A DNA stretch of 51,892 nt from NCBI GenBank assembly GCA_946566685.1, contig CAMNXA010000021.1, positions 1-51,892 on the forward strand, in the 5' to 3' direction. Numbering within the stretch: position 1 is the first letter of the stretch; the number at the start of each line of letters is the position of its first letter. The notes under the pieces were generated by a model. The model had not been told where the DNA came from. It did not search any database and saw nothing but the letters and a program-made list of their open reading frames with translations. Made by a program: the position numbers and the translations under genes. Shown piece after piece: positions 34,968-42,456 of this stretch. This stretch comes from an uncultured Lachnospiraceae bacterium (GTDB taxonomy: Bacteria > Bacillota > Clostridia > Lachnospirales > Lachnospiraceae).

Positions 34968-35477
34968 CTATGCCTTCAGATAAGTCTTATAACCCACTTC
35001 CTGCAATTTTCTATCCTTCTCCTGCACGCTCTCCTTCAGACTCCTGGAATAGTCTTTCAGACGTCCCAGCAATGCCGGATCCGAAACTGCCAGGATCTTG
35101 GCCGCCAGGATCCCTGCGTTTTGTCCCCCGTTGATCGCTACGGTAGCTACCGGGATACCGGAAGGCATCTGCACGATAGAATAGAGGGAATCCACACCGC
35201 CAAGATCGGAAGTCTTCATGGGGATGCCGATGACAGGCATCGGGAAGATTGCCGCACACATGCCCGGCAGATGAGCCGCCTTGCCCGCTCCCGCGATGAT
35301 CACCTTAAATCCCTTCTCCTCCGCACTCTTCGCATATTCAAAGAACACATCCGGCTCCCGGTGTGCGGAGATGATCGTCATCTCATAAGAAATACCAAGT
35401 TCTTCTAAAATATCTGCGGCTTTCGCCATAACAGGCATATCCGAATCACTGCCCATCACAATGCCAACCTGTGCCAT
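34968..35477 (-). CDS. purE: N5-carboxyaminoimidazole ribonucleotide mutase PurE
   Basis: A 169-residue class I Pur[11 protein letters not shown] (about 8-17) and the catalytic His in SAHREPD (about 42-48) are conserved, with the [10 protein letters not shown] loop. Class I enzymes need N5-CAIR from PurK, which is not in the window. It is the first pur gene after the promoter at 35580-35608, with AGGAGG before its ATG. Confidence 0.96.
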   Translation of the reverse strand: MAQVGIVMGSDSDMPVMAKAADILEELGISYEMTIISAHREPDVFFEYAKSAEEKGFKVIIAGAGKAAHLPGMCAAIFPMPVIGIPMKTSDLGGVDSLYSIVQMPSGIPVATVAINGGQNAGILAAKILAVSDPALLGRLKDYSRSLKESVQEKDRKLQEVGYKTYLKA

Positions 35478-35574
35478 CTATCATTTCCTCCTACATCCTG
35501 ATATCACATCCCGATATTTCAATTTTATTCCGCCGCCTGACACAACATCTTGTGGCAAAACATAGTTTTTCTAT

Positions 35575-35670
35575 TTACCAGTGTACTAGATTTTCGATTG
35601 TTGCGCAACCATCTTTTATGACTTCTTTCATGCCTTCCATCCGCTCCGAAACGGCTGCATCTTCCTCCAT
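35575..35670 (-). CDS. Possible 31-residue small protein after the aminopeptidase
   Basis: The ATG at 35670 overlaps the TAA stop of the aminopeptidase gene as TAAATG. It opens a 31-codon frame starting MEEDAAVSERMEGMKEVIKD and ending NLVHW. The Met/Glu-rich start looks helical. It has no ribosome site beyond coupling to the upstream gene, and the frame overlaps the pur promoter. Real small protein or chance frame cannot be decided. Confidence 0.3.
   Translation of the reverse strand: MEEDAAVSERMEGMKEVIKDGCATIENLVHW
35580..35608 (-). promoter_or_regulatory. Probable promoter of the pur operon
   Basis: On the minus strand TTGCGC (35603-35608), 17 bases and TACACT (35580-35585). The leader to purE is about 95 bases and has a small CACAA-GATG-TTGTG hairpin, but no recognisable purine riboswitch or PurR box was seen. 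The promoter lies inside the 31-codon frame at 35575-35670. Confidence 0.55.
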
Positions 35671-37809
35671 TTATCCCTGCTGCATTGCTCGATTTAGTTC
35701 TTCGCAACCGGCAAGAACAAATTGACCGTCCTGGATAATCATCGTTTTTTCTCCTTCCTCAGTCAATACGGAGAGTTCTCCCAGTTCATCATAGGGAATC
35801 GTAATATCCGTATGACACTGGAAATATGCCTTACTGACATCTGTGTCACGTAAAACTGACACTTCGTTATCTTTGGCAATGATCTCTTTGCCGTCCGGAT
35901 TATATACCCGCACATTCTCCGCATGGGAATAACAGGTATCTCCCACCGCGAAGTGCGGCCCCGTCTTCTCCGCGATCAAGATCGGCATCTTATCCTCAAT
36001 GCCGTATTTACGAGCCGCCACATAGGCCGTGGTATTGGTGCCAATGGCAAACTCTCCCAAAGGCAGCCTGTCATGATGATGGAGGACATTATCACGGATA
36101 TACTTACGGTTTTCCTCTTCTGCCTCAAAATTCGCACAGCCGTAATCTGTCACCATGCCGTCCTCAAACCGCAGCCACATGTCTTTGTATTCCAACTCAT
36201 TTAAGAAAACCCTGGTCACATGGAGGATTCCATTCGTACCGGTAAGCAGGGGCGAAGTGAACACTTCTCCTACCGGGATATTCACATCTGCCACGCAGTT
36301 TTCAAAATTGGTCTGACTGGCGGGGTCTTCCAGCTTATGCAGCTGTACGGTCAGATCCGTGCGGTTTGCGCCGCTCCCTTTGACCTGTACAGTCAATCCC
36401 TTGTCCAATGTATCTATGATGGTCTGCTGAATGCCCTGATACAGCTTGTAGTCCAGCGTATTGATTCGCACGATATCATCAAAGATCTCCGCAAACTGCT
36501 CTCCAATATCCGGTACCGGAAAGGCAATGATGGTAAAGCTCCTCTCTTCTCCCCTGATATATTCATTCTGTAAAGCGCCCGCCTTGCCCGCATATTCCAC
36601 CGCTAATTTCTGCTGCTTTTCCGACAGATGGCAGGCCGTCTTTTTGGTCTTTGGCACAAAGGGCTTCTCCCCGAAAATCTCCAGAACCGCCGGGCCGCCA
36701 TGCACTGCCGCCTGTATCTTCCACTTCTCAAAGGCATTCCTCAGTCCTTCCAGCCTGCGTTCCACCAGGGCGCCATCCAGTACAAGCGCCATATCTTCCT
36801 TGTGGTCATAATCGAACTGCTTATTCGGATTGGCGCCGCACCAGCCATTCTTGTTGACACTCCTGCCCTGAAAGATATTCGTGCCTGCCCGGTAAAAGGT
36901 GGGTTGTAGACCAATCCGGTCAAAATTATTGACCGCTTCCCTGATCATACGCTCAAATCCCAGGAAATAGCGGATATTTACGGTCTCTTTGATGGAGATA
37001 TCCTTATTGCCTACTTCAAAGCCGATCCGATAGCCCTCCGTATAGGTGTCCGCCATCAGCTTCACCTTTTCCGCCGGCATGCTGTTCAGATGTCTGGCTG
37101 TCTCCAGTTCGTTCTCCGAGACGTATTCTCCATAATAGTAGAGATACCGCAGATCGGATAAATCACTGTCCATAACGATCCGGCGGGCAAATCCCCTGTC
37201 CGGACACAGGAGTCTGGCCGTGTGCAGTACCGTTTCCGGCTCATAATAGTCGCTCACATACCAATACAGTATCTGCCGTACCGTCTCCTTAGCCGGCACA
37301 AAACACTGTCCTATCCCCCCGGCGCTTTCCCCGCCTGTCTGCTCCACTCCCTCCTGTGCCGCACAGACAAAAGCCTGATAGACTTCCAGCAGAAGTTCCA
37401 TGCGGATTACCATATCAAATCGATTTAACTCATAGGCTGCCGGAATCATGCCCCGCAGTTCCGCATACAGGAAACACAGCATCTGCCCCATTGACTCACC
37501 CAGACAATCTACTGCATAATCCGGATTGCCATAACTCTCACCATAATTCTGGGGCAGGATATCCCCATACAATTCCTCATTCTGTGCCTGTAGCTTTGCA
37601 AGCGGCATTTGAAACAGTTCCCCGCTCTCCACCAGGTTCCAGGTTCTATTCATCAAGGCAACAAATTCCGCCATCTTACTAAAGTATTTCTGAAATGCCT
37701 CCGCGCACACCGCCTCCCGCGGTATCTCCCTGATTCGTTCCAAGGCCAACGCATACCTCTCGCCAAACAATTCTTCCTGTTCCTTTTCGTCCATATATTT
37801 ATCTTCCAT
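35671..37809 (-). CDS. M29-like metallo-aminopeptidase with N-terminal extension
   Basis: A 712-residue cytoplasmic protein. The C-terminal 350 residues match thermophilic aminopeptidase (M29, AmpS/PepS): VNIPVGEVFTSP and PLGEFAIGTNTTA with metal-ligand Glu, TGPHFAVGDTCYSH with the His, and the late TDITIPYDE. Classical M29 enzymes are near 410 residues; here about 300 more residues at the N-terminus are helical with no motif I recognise. The ATG at 37809 has AAAGGAG 5 bases upstream. It ends the pyr operon, 15 bases after a small membrane protein gene. Removal of N-terminal amino acids from peptides is the likely role. Confidence 0.85.
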   Translation of the reverse strand: MEDKYMDEKEQEELFGERYALALERIREIPREAVCAEAFQKYFSKMAEFVALMNRTWNLVESGELFQMPLAKLQAQNEELYGDILPQNYGESYGNPDYAVDCLGESMGQMLCFLYAELRGMIPAAYELNRFDMVIRMELLLEVYQAFVCAAQEGVEQTGGESAGGIGQCFVPAKETVRQILYWYVSDYYEPETVLHTARLLCPDRGFARRIVMDSDLSDLRYLYYYGEYVSENELETARHLNSMPAEKVKLMADTYTEGYRIGFEVGNKDISIKETVNIRYFLGFERMIREAVNNFDRIGLQPTFYRAGTNIFQGRSVNKNGWCGANPNKQFDYDHKEDMALVLDGALVERRLEGLRNAFEKWKIQAAVHGGPAVLEIFGEKPFVPKTKKTACHLSEKQQKLAVEYAGKAGALQNEYIRGEERSFTIIAFPVPDIGEQFAEIFDDIVRINTLDYKLYQGIQQTIIDTLDKGLTVQVKGSGANRTDLTVQLHKLEDPASQTNFENCVADVNIPVGEVFTSPLLTGTNGILHVTRVFLNELEYKDMWLRFEDGMVTDYGCANFEAEEENRKYIRDNVLHHHDRLPLGEFAIGTNTTAYVAARKYGIEDKMPILIAEKTGPHFAVGDTCYSHAENVRVYNPDGKEIIAKDNEVSVLRDTDVSKAYFQCHTDITIPYDELGELSVLTEEGEKTMIIQDGQFVLAGCEELNRAMQQG

Positions 37810-37824
37810 AAATTCTCCTTTCCG

Positions 37825-38145
37825 TTATGCATACGCCCCCGCATATAAAATCACACTCAGCACCGCCAGCACCAGCACATTCAGCCCGATTCCCAGATAG
37901 CTGAACAGATAGAACTTGTCACGTTCCGACTTGGAAACCACGCCCAGCACAATCCCCACAAAAGCAAAGATCATGGACAACAGCGCGGCCGCACCATACT
38001 GCAAGGGCACATCCCCCGCCCGCTGGTAACTCATCAGTACCATATAAGCCAGGGTCACCAGAGAGATCACCCCCAGGATCGTAGCCATGATCCCTTTCTT
38101 CGTATGTTCCTTATTCGTAAACATGAAACTATTCTTCTTCGCCAT
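37825..38145 (-). CDS. Small membrane protein
   Basis: A 106-residue protein with three hydrophobic helices (about 22-42, 50-70, 82-104) after a basic N-terminus MAKKNSFMFTNKEHTKKG. The ATG at 38145 has GGAGG 5 bases upstream; the longer frame to 38238 lacks a site. It looks like the DUF6142-type small membrane proteins of Clostridia, as recalled, not checked. It is between pyrE and the aminopeptidase in one operon. Function unknown. Confidence 0.75.
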   Translation of the reverse strand: MAKKNSFMFTNKEHTKKGIMATILGVISLVTLAYMVLMSYQRAGDVPLQYGAAALLSMIFAFVGIVLGVVSKSERDKFYLFSYLGIGLNVLVLAVLSVILYAGAYA

Positions 38146-38245
38146 ATGCACCTCCACACGGAAGCCTCTTACTGCTGCATCAGCCACCGGAATTTGAAAT
38201 GGGCATCTTCGTCCATGCCGAAAACACCCATTGATCACTCTTTCT

Positions 38246-38398
38246 TTAGAATAAGATTTTATTTCTTCCCGCTAACAACTTGGCCCCGCTGATGATCAGC
38301 AGCACACCGCTTGCCACGCCCACCACCAGAGCAACCACACCGACTGCAATATTGAGCGCGCCGGAACCGCCCATTGTCTTATAAGTTTTCTCTTCCAT
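38246..38398 (-). CDS. 50-residue single-helix membrane protein
   Basis: The ATG at 38398 has AAGGGAG 7 bases upstream. The product has a short polar head (MEEKTYKTMGGSG) and a Gly/Val-rich transmembrane stretch (about 15-40) with a basic end. It lies 22 bases after pyrE. Small proteins like this may be membrane anchors or regulators. No family recognised. Confidence 0.65.
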   Translation of the reverse strand: MEEKTYKTMGGSGALNIAVGVVALVVGVASGVLLIISGAKLLAGRNKILF

Positions 38399-38420
38399 CT
38401 TCCGCTCCCTTTCCTGCTTT

Positions 38421-39098
38421 CTATTTTGCGCCATATTGCTCATAATATGCATCGATCGACTGCTTTAAGACAGCATCGATATAAATCTTTCCCTTATAAG
38501 GCTTATCATAAAGGTACTCCACCACATCCGCCATCGTCACAATGGCATTGGCCTCAAAACCATACTTATTCTGAATCTCCTCCAGAGCGCTCTTCTCGCT
38601 CTCCAGTCCCCGCTCCATGCGGTTTAAGGATACCATCAGTCCTTTGATCTCCACATCCGCCTGGGCCTTGATAATCGGGAATGTCTCCTCTATGGATTTG
38701 CCTGAGGTGGTCACATCCTCGATGATCACCACCCGGTCGCCATCCTTTAATTTACTGCCAAGGAGAATGCCTGTATCCCCGTGGTCTTTCACTTCTTTCC
38801 TGTTAGAACAATAACGGATCTCCTTACCGTACAGTTCACTGATCGCCATGGTCGTAGCCACCGACAGCGGGATCCCCTTATACGCCGGCCCAAACAGAAC
38901 ATCAAAGTCCAGTCCGTAATGCTCATGGATTGCCCGCGCATAATACTCTCCCAGCCTGCGAAGCTGTGCCCCTGTCACATAGGCGCCCGCATTCATGAAA
39001 AAGGGAGACTTTCTGCCGCTCTTTAGGGTAAAATCCCCAAACTTGAGCACCTGGCTGTCCACCATAAATCCGATAAACTCCTGCTTGTACTGTTCCAT
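38421..39098 (-). CDS. pyrE: Orotate phosphoribosyltransferase PyrE
   Basis: A 225-residue type I PRTase joining orotate to PRPP to form OMP. The PRPP loop VVIIEDVTTSGKSI (about 121-134) and FGPAYKGIPL are clear. The ATG at 39098 is 10 bases from AGGAGG. It follows pyrF by 36 bases; the two enzymes act in succession. Confidence 0.97.
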   Translation of the reverse strand: MEQYKQEFIGFMVDSQVLKFGDFTLKSGRKSPFFMNAGAYVTGAQLRRLGEYYARAIHEHYGLDFDVLFGPAYKGIPLSVATTMAISELYGKEIRYCSNRKEVKDHGDTGILLGSKLKDGDRVVIIEDVTTSGKSIEETFPIIKAQADVEIKGLMVSLNRMERGLESEKSALEEIQNKYGFEANAIVTMADVVEYLYDKPYKGKIYIDAVLKQSIDAYYEQYGAK

Positions 39099-39134
39099 AG
39101 TTATGAGTCCTCCTGTCGCTCTGCCAATCCGCAC

Positions 39135-40082
39135 TTATCCTAGTGCCTGTGCAATATCTTCTCTCATATCGATGACCGCTGCCCTTGCGGCATCCGCATA
39201 GTTTAACGCGCCATACTGCGCATACTTCTCCTGTTTATAGGCTCCGATGATGCCCCTGGAAGAACTGATGATGGCACCGAGACCATCTTTGTTAAAGAAA
39301 TGCACCAGATCTGCACCCTTTCCGCCCTGTGCACCATAAGCCGGTACCAGAATATAAGCCTTCGGCATGATCTCTCTCAAGACCCTGCCCATCTCCGGAT
39401 AAGTAGCGCCCACCACAGCGCCCACATAACTGTACTCCGCGCCCATATGGTCTGCGCCCCACTGCGCCACCTTCTCACCGACCACCTCATAGAGCGGCCT
39501 GGCCTTGGAAGCATCCTCACATCCCTCCGGCAGCACCAGGCGGTCCTGAAATTCCCCGCTGCTGGGATTGGAAGTCTTGACCAGCACGAATATGCCTTTC
39601 TTTTCCTGTTTACACACTTCGATAAAAGGTTTCACACCGTCAGAACCAAGATAGGGATTGACGGTGACAAAATCTTCACCAAAACCGCGGCACATGGTAT
39701 CACCGACCTGTACTTGTCCCAGATGGCCTACCGCATAGGCATCGGAAGTGGAGCCGATATCACCGCGCTTGATGTCACCCACCACCACAAGATCTTTCTG
39801 CTTACAATATTCCACCGTCTTATGAAAAGCGATAAGTCCTTCCACGCCAAACTGCTCATACATGGCAATCTGCGGTTTCACCGCAGGAATCAGATCGGCG
39901 ACTGCATCCACGATTCCCTTATTGTACATCCAAATCGCTTCCGCCGCACCCTTAAGCGTCTCCCCATACTCCGCAAACGCTTTCTGCTTGATATGTTCCG
40001 GCACAAGCTTCATGGTCGGATCCAATCCGACCATGACAGGCGCCTGTTTCTTCTTAATATTCTCAATTAATTTATCAATCAT
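39135..40082 (-). CDS. pyrF: Orotidine 5'-phosphate decarboxylase PyrF, long type
   Basis: A 315-residue OMP decarboxylase of the longer class 2 type found in Clostridia and Actinobacteria. VGLDPT near the N-terminus and the catalytic DIKRGDIGSTSDAY (about 105-118) with its Lys-Asp pair are present. The ATG overlaps the TGA of the upstream Nudix-like gene by ATGA. It converts OMP to UMP. Confidence 0.96.
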   Translation of the reverse strand: MIDKLIENIKKKQAPVMVGLDPTMKLVPEHIKQKAFAEYGETLKGAAEAIWMYNKGIVDAVADLIPAVKPQIAMYEQFGVEGLIAFHKTVEYCKQKDLVVVGDIKRGDIGSTSDAYAVGHLGQVQVGDTMCRGFGEDFVTVNPYLGSDGVKPFIEVCKQEKKGIFVLVKTSNPSSGEFQDRLVLPEGCEDASKARPLYEVVGEKVAQWGADHMGAEYSYVGAVVGATYPEMGRVLREIMPKAYILVPAYGAQGGKGADLVHFFNKDGLGAIISSSRGIIGAYKQEKYAQYGALNYADAARAAVIDMREDIAQALG

Positions 40083-40483
40083 AACGTTTTTCCTTCCAGA
40101 TCTTTGAGTACATACTGGTTTTCAATATAGTAGGGGAACTGGTCTCTCTTTACCCACTCCCAGCTGCCATATTCTTCCGGCAGGATAATATTGGACTCAT
40201 CCTCCTCAGTAATAGAGCACAGATAGGCAATTCCGACACAATGAGTCTCTCCGATCAGCTGTGACCAGGTATATTCAATCTTCTCAATCGAACCGTTCAC
40301 AGATAAGAGCTCCGTAATCGCATGAAGCATGGCCTCATCCGGTGCTTCCCCATGTGCCACTTCTGCATCGATAAACTCCCACACGAAGGGTTCCGGAATA
40401 TGATCGTCCACCCATCTTTTGATCAGCAGATAGGTGTCGTCTTTCTTGATGATTCCTTTTACTCTCACATATGTATTCTTCAT
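40079..40483 (-). CDS. Nudix-fold protein with degenerate Nudix box
   Basis: A 134-residue protein with a Nudix-like layout: YVRVKGIIKKDDTYLLIKRW at the N-terminus, a box region, and a WEWVKRDQFPYY strand near the end. The catalytic box should read Gx5Ex7REUxEExGU; here it reads GEAPDEAMLHAITELLSVNG (about 49-68), keeping GE and the A..EL frame but losing the Arg and both Glu of REUxEE. Hydrolysis is unlikely, so it may bind a nucleotide as a sensor. It heads the pyr operon and overlaps pyrF by 4 bases. The ATG at 40483 fits the ribosome site better than the GTG at 40492. Confidence 0.72.
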   Translation of the reverse strand: MKNTYVRVKGIIKKDDTYLLIKRWVDDHIPEPFVWEFIDAEVAHGEAPDEAMLHAITELLSVNGSIEKIEYTWSQLIGETHCVGIAYLCSITEEDESNIILPEEYGSWEWVKRDQFPYYIENQYVLKDLEGKTL

Positions 40484-40516
40484 CTTTTCCACACTCTCCC
40501 TTATTCTTTTGGTTTC

Positions 40517-40545
40517 ATACTACCATTGCCCGAATTTCTTGTCAA
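40517..40545 (-). promoter_or_regulatory. Promoter of the pyr operon
   Basis: On the minus strand TTGACA (40540-40545), 17 bases, TAGTAT (40517-40522). It lies 34 bases before the first ATG and leaves a leader of under 30 bases, too short for a PyrR attenuator. Confidence 0.75.
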
Positions 40546-40549
40546 TCGC

Positions 40550-41617
40550 TCATCTTGTCTGTAAAAACTCATACTCCCGTTTTGCCTTCTCATCATCGGG
40601 ATAACTTTTCAGATAACTGTTCATCAGGGCGGCAGCCGTCTTATAATCTCCCAAATACTCATAGGTGACGATCTCATTGAACTTAAGCGTCTGCATCATG
40701 CCGTTATCTTCAATCTTCATGGCCTCCTGAAACGCAGCCAGCGCCAGATCATATTCCTCCATCTTCATCCGGCACAGGCCCAGCTGATTATAAATCTCCG
40801 CCTTGGTCTGGTCATACTGCGTATAGTCGGCATAGATGGTGGCCGCATAATTATAATCTTCCAGTTTCTCATAAGTCCTGCCAAGATAGAGCGCTGCGCC
40901 GTAGTCCGTAGCGGTCTTTAAATTCGTCAGAAAATTACGCGCATTTTCATAGTCGCCCATATAGTAACAGATCCGGCCCATATCATAATCCGAGATGGAC
41001 TTCTCATTCTCCAGCATGGCGTTTTGCAGATAATTCAGCCCCACATCCTTATAGCCGTATTCCTCCAACACCATGTATATGCGTATGATCTGGTCGTAAT
41101 TCTTCGGTTCCAGCGCAATCGCCGCATCAAAATCCTTCTGCGCCGCCTCATAATCATTCTGGGATAATTCCACACATCCCCGCAGATAATAGGCATCCAT
41201 CTCTTTTGGCCGAAGCGCCAGGATCGCATTATAGGAGGCTATCGCTTCCTGCGGCTGCCCATTCTTAAAATAGGCCGTGGCCAGATAATAATTGATGTCA
41301 AAATCCATATCCTCCACTCTGCCATTGCTCAGTTTCAGCGCTGCCTCCAAATAGGTGACCGCTGACTCATAATCCGTCTTCCCCATATAGGCAATGCCCA
41401 TGCCCCGGTAAAGCAGCCTCTTCTCTTCTCCATTCTCCTCCGCCGTAGTAAAAAGCGTAAGCGCCGCGTCATAATTGAGCGCCTGTACTTCTGCCATGCC
41501 CTGTTTGGTATAGCTTTCCTCACCACCACCTCCGCAGCCGGTAAGAAACATCCCCAAAGCAAAGATGCCTGCCGCAAATCCTATTCTGATTTTATCTGTT
41601 GTCCTACGATGTTTCAC
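40550..41617 (-). CDS. TPR-repeat lipoprotein
   Basis: A 355-residue protein from a GTG start at 41617 (GAGGG 7 bases upstream). The signal peptide ends in the lipobox LTGC (about residue 27-28). The rest is a string of about eight tetratricopeptide repeats, for example ALTLFTTAEENGEEKRLLYRG, SYNAILALRPKEMDAYYLRGC, DFDAAIALEPKNYDQIIRIY and AFQEAMKIEDNGM. TPR lipoproteins act as scaffolds on the outer face of the membrane. A possible promoter (41641-41669: TTGGCT, 17 bases, TAAGAT, minus strand) lies just upstream, so it may be expressed apart from the ydcF gene. Partner unknown. Confidence 0.85.
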   Translation of the reverse strand: MKHRRTTDKIRIGFAAGIFALGMFLTGCGGGGEESYTKQGMAEVQALNYDAALTLFTTAEENGEEKRLLYRGMGIAYMGKTDYESAVTYLEAALKLSNGRVEDMDFDINYYLATAYFKNGQPQEAIASYNAILALRPKEMDAYYLRGCVELSQNDYEAAQKDFDAAIALEPKNYDQIIRIYMVLEEYGYKDVGLNYLQNAMLENEKSISDYDMGRICYYMGDYENARNFLTNLKTATDYGAALYLGRTYEKLEDYNYAATIYADYTQYDQTKAEIYNQLGLCRMKMEEYDLALAAFQEAMKIEDNGMMQTLKFNEIVTYEYLGDYKTAAALMNSYLKSYPDDEKAKREYEFLQTR

Positions 41618-41694
41618 TTTTGTTCCCTCTTATCTTTACTATCTTACCACACCATCTTACGCAAGCCAAGCGCAGAATTTCAAAGCTGTGGGAG

Positions 41695-42456
41695 TTACAG
41701 CAGGTTGCCGCACACCAGATCCTTCATGACGCCAAAGAACTCCCGCACCAGATTGTTGGGCTGGAAATAAATATTGGAGCGTGCCGAGATACCGCAGGCG
41801 TCCTCGAACCCCGCATGTTTTGCCAGACGCACCCCGCGAAATACATGAAAATTATTGGTGACAATCCCCACACTGACATCCGTGCCGCCGATCAGTCTGA
41901 CGCTGTAGGCAATGTTCTCCGAGGTATCTGTGGACTGGTCTTCTAACAGGATACGATCCGGTGAAATGCCTTTTTCCACCAGATACTGATACATGCCCTC
42001 CGCCTCGGTACAGGGTTCATTGCTCCCCTGTCCGCCGGAAACCACACAGAGCGTCCCTTCATTGGCTGTCAGATACTCATAAGCCGCATCCAGACGGAAC
42101 TTCAGTACCGCACTGGGCCCGGCCGGTTTCATCTGGGCGCCCAGAACGATGATATAATCCAGATTTTCCCTGCCTTTGTCCTGGTAGTGGGCAAAGATAC
42201 ATCCCTCAACTACCACAAACAAAACCACCCCCAGCAGTACCAGTCCGCCAATCCCCCGCCGTAGCATCCGCGGGAATTGACTCCACCAGTCAAATTTTAT
42301 CATAAGAGCCAGTCCGATCAGACAGAAGCCGCCTGCTGCCCAGATCAGGTAAAAATGGCTGCCGGATCTGATCATAAACACCACCAGACAATAGAGAAAA
42401 CACAAAGCTGCCGCCAGGATACAAACTATCATCATGATCATCTTCCTCTTGTTCAT
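41695..42456 (-). CDS. YdcF/SanA-like DUF218 membrane protein
   Basis: A 253-residue protein with two N-terminal hydrophobic helices (about 5-25, 35-52), another at about 70-88, and the DUF218 fold with DYIIVLGAQM (about 100-109), VVSGGQGSNE (about 138) and ILLEDQSTDTSENI (about 170-183), the motifs of the family. Members are linked to cell-wall or vancomycin phenotypes in other bacteria; mechanism unknown. It overlaps the EAL gene upstream by 4 bases (ATGA). Confidence 0.85.
   Translation of the reverse strand: MNKRKMIMMIVCILAAALCFLYCLVVFMIRSGSHFYLIWAAGGFCLIGLALMIKFDWWSQFPRMLRRGIGGLVLLGVVLFVVVEGCIFAHYQDKGRENLDYIIVLGAQMKPAGPSAVLKFRLDAAYEYLTANEGTLCVVSGGQGSNEPCTEAEGMYQYLVEKGISPDRILLEDQSTDTSENIAYSVRLIGGTDVSVGIVTNNFHVFRGVRLAKHAGFEDACGISARSNIYFQPNNLVREFFGVMKDLVCGNLL

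Noticed and set aside
35478..35580. Purine riboswitch in the pur leader
   Set aside because: The conserved three-way junction loops were not found; only one small hairpin is present.
39300..40070. Plus-strand frame of 256 codons opposite pyrF
   Set aside because: pyrF is certain by motifs; the antisense frame has no start signal and no protein-like pattern.
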